Below are positions 7,782-19,825 of a DNA stretch of 64,000 nt, piece after piece. A model generated the notes under the pieces. It had not been told where the DNA came from. It was given only the letters and a program-made list of their open reading frames with translations, and did no database searches. Numbering within the stretch: position 1 is the stretch's first letter; the number at the start of each line of letters is the position of its first letter. The position numbers and the translations under genes are program-made. The DNA comes from Erythrobacter sp. (GTDB taxonomy: Bacteria; Pseudomonadota; Alphaproteobacteria; Sphingomonadales; Sphingomonadaceae), in assembly GCF_035194505.1 (NCBI RefSeq), contig NZ_CP136573.1, positions 2,794,047 to 2,858,046 on the forward strand, written 5' to 3'.

Positions 7782-9707
7782 ATGTCCAATGCCGTCGCGC
7801 GGCCCGATCCGGCTGCGCCCACCCACTGCACCGCGTCAGACTATGCCGAAATGTACCGCCGGTCGGTGGAGGCTCCGGACGCTTTCTGGCTGGAACAGGC
7901 GCAGCGACTGGACTGGGTCAGTGCGCCCACCATCGGCGGGGATTGGGCCTATGATCCGGTGGCGATCAAGTGGTTCGAAGACGGCACATTGAACCTGTGC
8001 CACAACGCTCTCGACCGCCATCTGCCCCACCACGCAGACCGCACCGCGCTGATTTTCGAGCCCGATGATCCGGCCTCGGAAAGCCGGAGCCTCACCTATG
8101 GCGCGCTCTACGGCGACGTGGTGCGCATGGCCAATGCGCTGAAAAAGCTTGGGGTTGCCCGGGGCGAGCGGGTGACGATCTACATGCCGATGATCCTCGA
8201 AGGGGTGGTCGCGATGCTCGCCTGCGCGCGGATCGGGGCGGTCCATTCGGTGGTGTTCGGCGGCTTCTCGCCCGAGGCGCTGGCAGGCCGGATCGAGGAC
8301 TGCGGCAGCCGCTTCGTCATCACCGCCGATGAAGGCCTGCGCGGCGGCAAGCGCGTGCCCTTGAAGGCCAATGTCGATGCCGCTCTCGCGCATGACGGGG
8401 TTGCGGTCGATGGCGTGCTGGTGATCCGCCACACCGGCGGCACCATCGCCATGGCCGAGGGCCGCGATCACTGGCTTGAGGAACTCGCCAGCGACGATGA
8501 TTGCCCCTGCGAGGTCATGAACGCGGAAGACCCATTGTTCATCCTCTACACCTCCGGTTCGACGGGCAAGCCCAAGGGCGTGCTCCACACCACCGGCGGC
8601 TATGGTGTATGGACCGCGACGACGTTTCACTACATCTTCGACTACCGGCCGGGCGAGGTGTTCTGGTGCACAGCCGATATCGGCTGGGTCACCGGACACT
8701 CCTATGTGGTCTACGGCCCGCTGATGAACGCGGCGACCGCGGTGGTGTTCGAAGGCGTGCCCAACTACCCCGATCACGGGCGGTTCTGGGATGTGGTCGA
8801 CAAGCACAAGGTCAATATCATCTACACCGCGCCGACCGCGATCCGCGCCCTGATGCGCGAGGGCGACCATCATGTGACGAGCCGCAGCCGCGCCTCGCTG
8901 CGCCTGCTCGGCTCTGTCGGCGAACCGATCAACCCCGAGGCATGGCGCTGGTATTTCGACGTGGTGGGCGAGGGGCGCTGCCCCGTCATCGACACCTGGT
9001 GGCAGACCGAAACCGGCGGCTGCATGATCACCACGCTGCCGGGCGCACACGACATGAAACCGGGCAGCGCAGGGCTCCCGTTCTTTGGTGTGCGGCCCGA
9101 ACTGGTCGATAACGAAGGCGGGGTGCTGGATGGCGCGGCCGAGGGCAATCTGTGCATCACCCATAGCTGGCCCGGGCAGGCACGCACGGTCTATGGCGAT
9201 CATGACCGCTTCGTGCAGACCTATTTCAGCACCTATGCGGGCAAGTATTTCACCGGCGACGGCTGCAAGCGCGACGCGGACGGATATTACTGGATCACCG
9301 GCCGTGTCGATGACGTGATCAACGTCTCGGGCCACCGCATGGGCACGGCGGAAGTCGAGAGCGCGCTGGTGCTCCACCCCAAGGTCGCAGAGAGCGCGGT
9401 GGTCGGTTATCCTCATGATATCAAGGGACAGGGCATCTATTGCTACGTCACGCTCAACGTGGGCGAGGACGGCACCGAGGCTCTGCTGGCCGAATTGAAG
9501 GCGCAGGTGCGCAAGGAGATCGGGCCTGTCGCCACGCCCGATATCATCCACTTCACCGACGGGTTGCCTAAGACCCGCTCGGGCAAGATCATGCGCCGCA
9601 TCCTGCGCAAGATCGCCGAGAACGAGTTCAGTGCGCTGGGTGACACCTCGACGCTTGCCGATCCCTCGTTGGTCGAACGCCTGATCGAGGGGCGGCAGAA
9701 CCGCTAG
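7782..9707 (+). CDS. acs: Acetyl-CoA synthetase
   Basis: A 641-residue AMP-forming acetate-CoA ligase: acetate + ATP + CoA gives acetyl-CoA + AMP + PPi. It has the adenylate-forming motif YTSGSTGKPKG, the acetyl-specific TWWQTETGG segment, and the C-terminal PKTRSGKIMRR whose lysine is the usual acetylation control site. ATG 7782 follows GGGAGAGAG. An upstream in-frame ATG (7695) would run through parS and the repeat region and is rejected. It is convergent with the transporter gene that follows, with only three bases between the stop codons. Confidence 0.96.
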   Translation: MSNAVARPDPAAPTHCTASDYAEMYRRSVEAPDAFWLEQAQRLDWVSAPTIGGDWAYDPVAIKWFEDGTLNLCHNALDRHLPHHADRTALIFEPDDPASESRSLTYGALYGDVVRMANALKKLGVARGERVTIYMPMILEGVVAMLACARIGAVHSVVFGGFSPEALAGRIEDCGSRFVITADEGLRGGKRVPLKANVDAALAHDGVAVDGVLVIRHTGGTIAMAEGRDHWLEELASDDDCPCEVMNAEDPLFILYTSGSTGKPKGVLHTTGGYGVWTATTFHYIFDYRPGEVFWCTADIGWVTGHSYVVYGPLMNAATAVVFEGVPNYPDHGRFWDVVDKHKVNIIYTAPTAIRALMREGDHHVTSRSRASLRLLGSVGEPINPEAWRWYFDVVGEGRCPVIDTWWQTETGGCMITTLPGAHDMKPGSAGLPFFGVRPELVDNEGGVLDGAAEGNLCITHSWPGQARTVYGDHDRFVQTYFSTYAGKYFTGDGCKRDADGYYWITGRVDDVINVSGHRMGTAEVESALVLHPKVAESAVVGYPHDIKGQGIYCYVTLNVGEDGTEALLAELKAQVRKEIGPVATPDIIHFTDGLPKTRSGKIMRRILRKIAENEFSALGDTSTLADPSLVERLIEGRQNR

Positions 9708-9710
9708 GAT

Positions 9711-11381
9711 CTATTGGTCGATATTGCGGCGAAAGGTCTCGGGCAGGAACACGAGGCCCACCACCACGGTCAGCACGCAGACGCCGATGGGATACCACAG
9801 GCCGTAGTAGATATCGCCCGTCGCCGCGACCATCGCGAAGGCGGTGGTCGGCAGGAAACCGCCGAACCAGCCATTGCCGATATGATATGGCAGGCTCATC
9901 GCGGTGTAGCGGATGCGGGTGGGAAACAGCTCCACCAGCAGCGCGGCAATCGGACCGTAGACCATCGTCACCAGCAGCACGAGATAGGTGAGGATGGCGA
10001 TCACGACCGGTGTGTTGATCGCCTCCGGATCAGCTGCGGAAGGATAGCCTGCCTTTGCCAGCGCGGCCTTCAAGGCGGTCTGGAAGGCGTTGATGGCGGC
10101 CTTGCGGTCATCCCCCGTCAGCTTCGCCGGATCGGGAGCGGTGAAGGTCTCGCCGCCGATCTTCACCTGTGCGATGCTGCCCGCCTGCGCCTCGACATTG
10201 GTGTAGCTGATCGCGCCCTTGGCGAGGAACGACTTGGCAATGTCGCAGCTTTTGGCGTCGAATGTGTTCTTGCCGATCGGATCGAACTGCACCGAGCAAT
10301 CGTCGGAGTTGACGATCACGCTGACCGGCGCGGTCGCCTGCGCCTTGGCGAGCGCCGGGTTGGCGGCCTCGGACAGCAGGTGGAAGGCGGGGAAATAGGT
10401 CGCCGCGGCCAGCGCGCAGCCCGCAAGGATGATTTTCTTGCGCCCGATCCGGTCGGACAGCCAGCCGAAGATGATGAAGAAGGGCGTGCCGATGGCGAGT
10501 GCTACCGCGATCAGGATATTGGTGGTCGCACCGTCCACCATCAGCATCTTCTCGAGGAAGAACAGCGCGTAGAACTGCCCGGTGTACCACACCACCGCCT
10601 GGCCCGCGACCGCGCCCAGCAGCGCGATCAGCGCCCACTTGCCGTTTTCCCAGTTGCCGAAAGCCTCGGAAATCGGCGCTTTGGAATTGCTGCCTTCCTC
10701 CTTCATCTTCTGGAAGACCGGGCTCTCCTGCAGCTGCATGCGGATCCACAGCGACACGCCGAGCAGCACCGCCGAGATCAGGAACGGCACGCGCCAGCCC
10801 CAGGCCTTGAAGGCCTCCTCGCCGATCATTGTGCGGGTGCCGATCACCACCAGCAGGGCTGCAAACAGGCCCAGGGTCGCTGTGGTCTGGATGAAGCTGG
10901 TGTAGAGCCCGCGCCTGTGGTTCGGGGCATGCTCGGCCACGTAGGTCGCCGCGCCGCCATATTCGCCGCCCAGCGCAAGGCCTTGCAGCAGCCGCAACGC
11001 GACCAGCATGATCGGGGCCGCCACGCCGATGCTGGCATATGCGGGCAGCAGCCCCACGGTGAAGGTCGCAAAGCCCATCAGGCCCATGGTGACGAGGAAG
11101 GTGTATTTGCGCCCGACCAGATCGCCCAGCCGTCCGAACACCAGCGCGCCGAAGGGCCGCACCGCAAAGCCCGCGGCAAACGCTGCGAGCGCGAAGATGA
11201 AGCCGGTGGTCTCGTTCACCCCCGAGAAGAACTGCGCCGAGATGATCGTGGCCAGCAGGCCGTAGAGGTAGAAATCATACCATTCGAACACCGTGCCCAG
11301 CGACGAGGCCAGAATGACGCGCTTTTCCGTCGCGCTCGCTTCGTGGTGCTTGGGTGGCGCGCCCCCGTCCGTATCGGTCAT
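9711..11381 (-). CDS. MFS transporter, metabolite:H+ symporter type, with periplasmic insertion
   Basis: A 556-residue, roughly 12-helix transporter of the MHS branch of the major facilitator superfamily (related to alpha-ketoglutarate and proline permeases). The first loop motif GRLGDLVGRKYTFL and the mid-protein loop GWLSDRIGRKKII mark the two halves. Between late helices there is an insertion of about 100 mostly hydrophilic residues with two cysteines (in NSDDCSVQF and DAKSCDIAK), probably a periplasmic domain that could be disulphide-bonded. ATG 11381 has AGGGGGA just upstream; the upstream in-frame start is rejected. The substrate is unknown. The neighbouring acs gene makes a carboxylate a reasonable guess only. 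Confidence 0.85.
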   Translation of the reverse strand: MTDTDGGAPPKHHEASATEKRVILASSLGTVFEWYDFYLYGLLATIISAQFFSGVNETTGFIFALAAFAAGFAVRPFGALVFGRLGDLVGRKYTFLVTMGLMGFATFTVGLLPAYASIGVAAPIMLVALRLLQGLALGGEYGGAATYVAEHAPNHRRGLYTSFIQTTATLGLFAALLVVIGTRTMIGEEAFKAWGWRVPFLISAVLLGVSLWIRMQLQESPVFQKMKEEGSNSKAPISEAFGNWENGKWALIALLGAVAGQAVVWYTGQFYALFFLEKMLMVDGATTNILIAVALAIGTPFFIIFGWLSDRIGRKKIILAGCALAAATYFPAFHLLSEAANPALAKAQATAPVSVIVNSDDCSVQFDPIGKNTFDAKSCDIAKSFLAKGAISYTNVEAQAGSIAQVKIGGETFTAPDPAKLTGDDRKAAINAFQTALKAALAKAGYPSAADPEAINTPVVIAILTYLVLLVTMVYGPIAALLVELFPTRIRYTAMSLPYHIGNGWFGGFLPTTAFAMVAATGDIYYGLWYPIGVCVLTVVVGLVFLPETFRRNIDQ

Positions 11382-11457
11382 GATCCCCCTCGTCTGCGAT
11401 CGTGGCGCTACCATGCCGTTCCTGTGGCGCAAGGCAAGTCACGGGGGCACAGGGCGC

Positions 11458-11490
11458 AAAAAAGCCGCCGGAGCGCGAACTCCGGCGGCT
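11458..11490 (-). terminator. Rho-independent terminator after the small beta-rich gene
   Basis: An 11-bp perfect stem (11463-11473 with 11480-11490) with loop CGCGAA is followed on the minus strand by a run of six T. It ends the transcript of the 99-residue gene before the transporter gene. Confidence 0.9.
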
Positions 11491-11513
11491 CTTTCAATCC
11501 ATGAGACGGGCGT

Positions 11514-11813
11514 TCAGCCCTCGCGGGTGCCCGACAGCGGCATCGCGCCGAACGCACCAGCGTTGACCGAACCGGTCAGGGTGTCGCCGTCGATGGTCGC
11601 TTCGCAATCGAGCGTCATCGGCATGGGGACGGTCATGTTCATCTTCCAGCTGATGGTGTTGCCGCTGACAGTGCCGCCAGCGATGTCCATCGAGCCGAGG
11701 CTGCCGACCAGCGAACCGCTGAAGGTGTCGCCATCGGGAACCACGGTGAGGGTGCCGGACTGGTCACCCATCGGGCTCTTCACGATGGTCTTGTAGGTAC
11801 CTGCAACAGACAT
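11514..11813 (-). CDS. Small beta-rich conserved hypothetical protein
   Basis: A 99-residue protein starting MSVAGTYKTIVKSPMGDQ. It is built of short alternating strands (GTLTVVPDGDTFSGSL, GGTVSGNTISWKMNM) and glycine turns, resembling a minimal lipocalin- or calycin-like barrel. There is no signal peptide, so it is probably cytoplasmic. It stands alone with its own terminator. I do not recognise a characterised family and assign no function. Confidence 0.75.
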   Translation of the reverse strand: MSVAGTYKTIVKSPMGDQSGTLTVVPDGDTFSGSLVGSLGSMDIAGGTVSGNTISWKMNMTVPMPMTLDCEATIDGDTLTGSVNAGAFGAMPLSGTREG

Positions 11814-11884
11814 AATCCAACTCCTGTGCTTGGTGCGGACCTTTCAGCGACCCGCCCTCCTGATCGCGCTGTTTACACTGATGT

Positions 11885-11923
11885 CAGCGCGCTTCAACCG
11901 GATTTGGTGGTTAAAGCGCGCTG
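11885..11923. terminator. Strong hairpin between the M16 protease and the small beta-rich gene
   Basis: A 15-bp stem (11885-11899 with 11909-11923, one G-T pair) encloses a 9-base loop. It lies 14 bp past the protease stop. There is no U tract, so it may act as a transcript 3' stabiliser or a Rho-assisted terminator rather than a classical terminator. Confidence 0.5.
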
Positions 11924-11936
11924 TGCATCCAGTGCC

Positions 11937-14780
11937 TTACTCGCTCGCCATCTCGCGCACTTCGACCTGCAGGCCGACGGCTTCGAGCTGGCTGGCAACC
12001 TTCGAGGCATCGCCGACCACGACCCACACGAACTTGTCGACGTCGATCGTCGCGCGTGCGACGGCATCGAGGCTTTCGGTCGTCTGGGCGCGGTAAAGCG
12101 AGGCGAGGGTTTCCTGATAATTGTCGGGACGGCCGAACAGGGCATTGCCCTGGATCGCGCCGAGCACGGCGGGCGAGGTTTCGAACCGGCCCGGCAGCGC
12201 GCCGACTTCCGAGGCGATCGAGCGCTGCAGTTCTTCCGTGGTGACGCCCTTCGCGGTCAGGAACTCGCTGGTCTCGCGGATCATTTCCGCCAGCGAATCG
12301 CCCGTGCGGTCGGCCTGGACGCCGCCCGAAATGCCGTAGATCACGGCATTTTCGCGGGCCTGGGTGCCGCCGCGCACGCCGTAGCTCCAGCCCTTGGTCT
12401 CACGCAGGTTCATGTTGAGACGAGCGAGGAAGTTGCCGCCCAGCGAGTTGTTGGCGCTGTTGAAGGCGATGAAGGCGGGATCGCCGGCATCGAGCGGTGT
12501 GACCTGCGCGCCGAAGATGAAGCTCTGCGGCGAATTGGGGCGGTTGACGAGGATGATGCGCTTGCCCTGCGCGGCTGCGGTGGCCTGGAAGCTCTTGGCT
12601 CCCTTGGCCGCCTTGGGCGCCTTCCAGTCGCCGAACACGGTATCGAGCGCGGCCACGATCTCGCCCAGCGGACGATCCGAGATGATGAACACCTCGCCAT
12701 TGTCGGGCCGGATCCAGCTGTCCTTGAAGGCGACCAGATCATCGCGGGTGATCGCGCTGACGCTGGAGACCGTGCTGACCCCGCCATAGGGGCTGCTGGC
12801 GCCGAACAGTTCGGGCGTCAGGGTGCGCTGGGCGATCCCCTGGGGCGACTTCATCGCCTGCTTGATGCCGGTGACGGTCTGGGTGCGCACGCGCTCGAGA
12901 TCGGCCGCATTGAAGGCCGGCTCGCGCACGATCTGGCGCATCAGATCAAGCGACGGAGCAAGGTTGGCGCTCAGTGCCGAAAGGGTGAAGGTCGAGCGAT
13001 CATCGCCGCTGCCCGTCGAGATCGACGCGCCCAGACGCTCGCTCGCTTCGGCGATGTCCTGCCCGGAAAGCTTGGCAGTGCCTTCATCGAACAGAGACAT
13101 CGTCAGGCCTTCAAGACCGCGCTTGGCGACCGGATCGGACGCGCTGCCGGCATTGAAGGACATCGAGACATAGGTCGCCGGAACCGCGGTGCGGCGGGCA
13201 TAGGTGACCTTCATCCCGTTCTTGAGCGTGGCCCGCTCCAGATCGGGGAAGTCGAGTTCGGCCACCGTGTCGATCGCGGGCTTGGGGCGCTCGACAGTGA
13301 CCGTCAGCGTTTCGGCGCTGCGATCGCGTTCCGAGGCGTTGGCCGCACCGCCGACCGAGGCGGCTTCCTCGTAGGAGGCATCGCGCGGGCCGGGTTCGAG
13401 CACCAGCGTCATGGCCGGCTTCGTCATCCACTTGGCCATCGCCGCCTTGACTTCGGCCGGGGTGACCTTGGCGAGGCGTTCAAGCTGGGTCGCGTAGAAC
13501 GAGGCGTCGCCCGCCAGCACCTCGCCATTGGCAAGGGTAACCGCCTTGCCGCCGAAACCGCCGACCTGTTCGAGGCCGCGGATCGTCGAGGCAAGGTTGC
13601 TGGTCGCCGCACGGCGCACTTCGTCCTCGGTCGGGCCTTCGGCGATGAACTGCTTGACCAGCGCATCAAGCCGGGCTTCGACCACGGCCAGATCCACGCC
13701 GGGCTTGACCGTCGCACCGACGCTGAGCACGCCCACGCGCTGGAATTCGAAATTGCCGGCCGACACGCCCACAGCGAGCTGTTCGTCGCGCACCAGCACT
13801 TCATCGAGGCGGCTGGAGGCGAGACCGCCGAGGATCTCTGCGCCCACCGTCAGAGCGGTCAGATCGGCGCTGGTGATGCCCGGGGCGGGCCAGTAACGGG
13901 TGACGCTTGTGGCGGCGACCTGATCCTTCATCACCACGCGCACGTCCTGCGCGAGGGTCGGCACGTCGGCTGCGGCCGGGGTATTGACCGGACCACGCTT
14001 GATGGCGCCGAAATACTTCTCGACCATCGGGCGGGCCTCGGCGGCGGAAATGTCACCGGCCAGCACCAGCGTGGCGTTGTTCGGGCCATACTTGTCGGTG
14101 AACCACTTGCGCACGTCGTCCATCGATGCCGCATCGAGATCGGCCATCGAGCCGATCACGTTGTGGCTATAGGGGTGGCCTTTGGGGAACAGGGTCTTGA
14201 GGATTTCGTAGAAAACGAGACCGCCGGGCTGGTTGTCGCCCTGGCGCTTTTCGTTCTGCACCACGCCGCGCTGGTTATCGAGCTTCTCCTGGGTCACGGC
14301 GCCGAGCAGGTAGCCCATGCGGTCGCTCTCAAGCCACAGAGCGCGTTCCAGAGCAGGGCGCGGAACGGTCTGGAAATAGTTGGTGCGGTCGAAATTGGTG
14401 GTGCCGTTGTAATCGGTGGCGCCCATTTCCGCGAGATACTGGAAGTAGTCCTGCGGCGCATTTTCCGAACCGTTGAACATCAGGTGCTCGAACAGGTGGG
14501 CAAAGCCGGTCTTGCCCTTGGGCTCGTCCTTCGAGCCGACATTGTACCACACGGCCACGCCGACGACGGGCGCCTTGCGGTCTTCGTGGACGATCACGGT
14601 CAGGCCGTTTTCGAGCTGGAATTCGGTGTAGGGGATCCCGACCTGCGCGACCAGCGAGGGCAGGTCGGCGGTCGCTGCGGGCGCGGCTGCGGCGTGATTG
14701 TCTGCCAGCGCCGGGGTCATGGGTGCGGCCAGCGCGAGGGCAAGCGCCGAAAGGCTCGCGGCAGCAAAACGATAGGTCAT
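11937..14780 (-). CDS. Exported M16 family zinc metalloprotease (double domain)
   Basis: A 947-residue protein with a signal peptide (about residues 1-27, ending TPALA) and two M16 peptidase repeats. The N-terminal repeat holds the inverted zinc motif HLFEH at about residues 95-99. The C-terminal repeat (around residue 530 onward, LEGLTMSLFDEGT) lacks the histidines and is the usual inactive partner. Such proteins degrade oligopeptides in the periplasm or outer membrane. ATG 14780 has GGAG seven bases upstream; TTG at 14783 is less likely. It lies 47 bp downstream of the acylase gene on the same strand and is probably co-transcribed. Confidence 0.9.
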   Translation of the reverse strand: MTYRFAAASLSALALALAAPMTPALADNHAAAAPAATADLPSLVAQVGIPYTEFQLENGLTVIVHEDRKAPVVGVAVWYNVGSKDEPKGKTGFAHLFEHLMFNGSENAPQDYFQYLAEMGATDYNGTTNFDRTNYFQTVPRPALERALWLESDRMGYLLGAVTQEKLDNQRGVVQNEKRQGDNQPGGLVFYEILKTLFPKGHPYSHNVIGSMADLDAASMDDVRKWFTDKYGPNNATLVLAGDISAAEARPMVEKYFGAIKRGPVNTPAAADVPTLAQDVRVVMKDQVAATSVTRYWPAPGITSADLTALTVGAEILGGLASSRLDEVLVRDEQLAVGVSAGNFEFQRVGVLSVGATVKPGVDLAVVEARLDALVKQFIAEGPTEDEVRRAATSNLASTIRGLEQVGGFGGKAVTLANGEVLAGDASFYATQLERLAKVTPAEVKAAMAKWMTKPAMTLVLEPGPRDASYEEAASVGGAANASERDRSAETLTVTVERPKPAIDTVAELDFPDLERATLKNGMKVTYARRTAVPATYVSMSFNAGSASDPVAKRGLEGLTMSLFDEGTAKLSGQDIAEASERLGASISTGSGDDRSTFTLSALSANLAPSLDLMRQIVREPAFNAADLERVRTQTVTGIKQAMKSPQGIAQRTLTPELFGASSPYGGVSTVSSVSAITRDDLVAFKDSWIRPDNGEVFIISDRPLGEIVAALDTVFGDWKAPKAAKGAKSFQATAAAQGKRIILVNRPNSPQSFIFGAQVTPLDAGDPAFIAFNSANNSLGGNFLARLNMNLRETKGWSYGVRGGTQARENAVIYGISGGVQADRTGDSLAEMIRETSEFLTAKGVTTEELQRSIASEVGALPGRFETSPAVLGAIQGNALFGRPDNYQETLASLYRAQTTESLDAVARATIDVDKFVWVVVGDASKVASQLEAVGLQVEVREMASE

Positions 14781-14827
14781 CAATGATCTCCGGTCAGGGG
14801 ATGGGGGATGGAAAAAGAAAAGGTTGC

Positions 14828-17038
14828 TCAGCGGGCGTTGGTCACAGTGACGGTTTTGCTGGCATTCGCCAGCACATCATCGCGCCAGAAATGCACCGGC
14901 TTCAGCTTGTGTTCGACGAACAGCCGCATCTGGTCGTTGTAATGCGGGCTGTCCGGCCGGGTGCTGGCCGAGCCGAAGGGCTGTACCGAGCGCGAGAACA
15001 CCGGCTTGCCTGGCTGCCATTCGACCCACTGGATGAAGCTGTCGCCATGCTTGAGGCTGAGGCGGCCGTCATCGTCGACATCCCAGGTGGTCGAGGCGCG
15101 CAGCGTGTCCGAGCCGCCGTCCAGCGGCAGATCGAGCCCGCCCTGCCGTAGCCGCAGCAGTTCACCCATCGGCGGATCGAGCCGGCCGAAATGGGTCATC
15201 AGATGATCGCGCGCCGCGGCCAGCTTTTCGGCGACATCGGGGAAGGGCTTGTTGCCGTAATCGGCCGACATGAAGTCGCGGATGATCAGCAGCGCGATGG
15301 CATCGGCCTTGCCCTTGCCGTCAGCGTTGAAATCCCAGCTTGCGAGGAGATCGCGTGCTTCGGCAAGTTCGCCCTCGGCAGGGAGCTTGTCGAGCGCATC
15401 GAACAGCCGGGCGACATAGCCTTCACGCTCGTAGCCGGTGTCATACTTGATCGCCTCAAGAGCCTTGCGGTCAAGCACGGCCGCCGCGCTCAGCAGCTTG
15501 TAGGCGCGCCACGAGCGGTTGGTCTGCTTGAGTTCGATCCCCATGATCGGCGCAAACGCATCAGGCGCCAAATCGCTCCCGGCCCCTGCTGCGGTGAAGG
15601 GCGCGTTGTTCGAATTGTAGAGCCAGCCCGAGGCGGGGTTCGTAATCTTGGGCAGGGCGGCATAATCGACCGCACCGTTCCAGATCAGGTCCGAGCGGTT
15701 GCCCGGCAGGACAGAACGCCAGTCGGCCTTCGCGCCCTCGGGCCGCGCCGGGATCGCGGCGTTGTAGACGTAGGCGATGTTGCCGGCGGCATCGGCGTAG
15801 ATGAAGTTGGTGGACGGGATCGCCAGTCGCGCGATTTGCCCCTCCCACTCCGCGAACGACTTGGCCTTGTTGAGCCGGTAATAGGCATCGAGCTGCTCGA
15901 GCCTGCCGATCCCGCCATAGCGCACCGCAAAGGCGCCCTTGTCGTTGCGGATCACCGGTCCGTGGACCGAGCGCAGAACCTCGCGTCGGATCGGCACCAC
16001 CACTGGGCCGACCTTGACCGGCAGGGTCACCCACCGGCTTTCCAGATCGCGCCATTCGCCGTCGAGCCTGTAGCGCATGCCGGTCTCGTCGAGTTCCAGC
16101 TGGTAGATGTCGATCATGTCGGGGGTGTTGACCGTGTTGGTCCACCCCAGCGTCTCGTTATGGCCGAGGAAGGGGAAGGGCGATCCCGGAAAGTTCGCGC
16201 CCGCGAAATGCCAGCCTTCGCCGCTTTCGACCACCAGCTCATACCACGCCACCCCGCCGCGCAGCGGCTGGTGCGAATTGGAGATGAGGGTGGTCGGCCC
16301 GCCCGACTTTTCGGGTGCGACGGCAAAGGCATTGGAGCCAAGATGTTCGGCATCCTCGCCGAGCGGCAGCACCAGGTTGTGCGCTTGCTTGGCAGCGGTG
16401 GGGGCGGCTTCGGCCGGCGGAGCACTTTCCAGCGGCGGGCGCGGGAAGCCGGGCATGTCGGGGCCATGTTCACGGCGCAGATCATCGCCCGAGACAAGCG
16501 GGCCGATCACGCTGTCGAGCCCGAAGAAGAACGGCTGGCGCAGCGCGAAGCCGGCAGCGACATCCATCCCGCTGACGGGGAAGAGATTGGCGAGCTTCAC
16601 TTCGCCCGGATGCTGCTGCGCATAGTGATTGAGGCCTGCAGCATAGGCCTCGAAGAGTTCACGGGTGTCGGCGGGAAGCTTGGGATATTCCCGCTCCGCC
16701 GTGCCGCGCGCGTCGATCAGATGGTAGACATAATCGACCTTGGCGCCGTCCTCGCCCGCAATCGCGCCATAGCGCCCGCGGCTCATCGCGATCACATCCT
16801 GAAGCGTGAAGAAATCATCTTGCGAGTGGGCCATGGCGACGCCGAAGGCTGCGTCGGCATCGGTCTTGCCGTAGATATGGGGCACGCCGAATTTGTCGCG
16901 GATGATCTCGGCCTTGTAGACGCGGGTAGCCGGCGGCGTGGCGGCGCTGGCAAAATGCGGTTCCCAGGTGGCCAGCACGGCGAACGCCAGAACGCAAACC
17001 GCCACCAGCACAATTGCGCCGCGCTTCAACCACTTCAT
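14828..17038 (-). CDS. Penicillin acylase family N-terminal-nucleophile hydrolase
   Basis: A 736-residue precursor with an N-terminal hydrophobic segment (about residues 7-24). The alpha-chain region contains GVPHIYGKTDADAAFG, and the autoproteolytic site is EHLGSNAF, where Ser235 would become the N-terminal nucleophile of the beta chain. The family hydrolyses amide bonds of penicillins, cyclic lipopeptides or acyl-homoserine lactones after export and self-cleavage. Substrate cannot be read from sequence; quorum quenching is one possibility. ATG 17038 follows GGGAG and is chosen over an upstream in-frame start at 17101. It is divergent from clpB and upstream of the M16 protease. Confidence 0.88.
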   Translation of the reverse strand: MKWLKRGAIVLVAVCVLAFAVLATWEPHFASAATPPATRVYKAEIIRDKFGVPHIYGKTDADAAFGVAMAHSQDDFFTLQDVIAMSRGRYGAIAGEDGAKVDYVYHLIDARGTAEREYPKLPADTRELFEAYAAGLNHYAQQHPGEVKLANLFPVSGMDVAAGFALRQPFFFGLDSVIGPLVSGDDLRREHGPDMPGFPRPPLESAPPAEAAPTAAKQAHNLVLPLGEDAEHLGSNAFAVAPEKSGGPTTLISNSHQPLRGGVAWYELVVESGEGWHFAGANFPGSPFPFLGHNETLGWTNTVNTPDMIDIYQLELDETGMRYRLDGEWRDLESRWVTLPVKVGPVVVPIRREVLRSVHGPVIRNDKGAFAVRYGGIGRLEQLDAYYRLNKAKSFAEWEGQIARLAIPSTNFIYADAAGNIAYVYNAAIPARPEGAKADWRSVLPGNRSDLIWNGAVDYAALPKITNPASGWLYNSNNAPFTAAGAGSDLAPDAFAPIMGIELKQTNRSWRAYKLLSAAAVLDRKALEAIKYDTGYEREGYVARLFDALDKLPAEGELAEARDLLASWDFNADGKGKADAIALLIIRDFMSADYGNKPFPDVAEKLAAARDHLMTHFGRLDPPMGELLRLRQGGLDLPLDGGSDTLRASTTWDVDDDGRLSLKHGDSFIQWVEWQPGKPVFSRSVQPFGSASTRPDSPHYNDQMRLFVEHKLKPVHFWRDDVLANASKTVTVTNAR

Positions 17039-17187
17039 GGTGTTTTTCTCCCCTGCGCCATGGGCGCAGCGCTTCATTGCGCGGCGCGTGCTCAAGGTCA
17101 AGCGAGGGGGGGGCTCTTGTCTTGCGTCAATGACGAACCCACCTACTCGGGTAATACACCTGCATGCGGCTTTTTTCGGGGTCGCGT

Positions 17188-17217
17188 CTTGTGTTGCTAA
17201 AGTGCAACACTATTTGG
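17188..17217 (+). promoter_or_regulatory. Candidate heat-shock promoter with inverted repeat upstream of clpB
   Basis: CTTG at 17188-17191 and a CTATTTGG element at 17210-17217 fit the alphaproteobacterial sigma-32 pattern, with 17-18 bp between. The spacer is itself an inverted repeat, GTGTTGC-N6-GCAACAC (17191-17210), which could be a repressor operator. It is not the CIRCE sequence. The clpB start is about 32 bp downstream. Confidence 0.4.
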
Positions 17218-17248
17218 ATGGCACAACCTTTGGAGGGGTTTGACGATC

Positions 17249-19825
<2,577 letters not shown>

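Noticed and set aside
11826..14786. A 986-codon plus-strand open frame opposite the M16 protease
   Set aside because: Its translation is a low-complexity G/A/R/H-rich shadow of the protease on the other strand, which has a signal peptide, a zinc motif and a ribosome-binding site. The same holds for the long frames opposite clpB, the TonB receptors and tamA.
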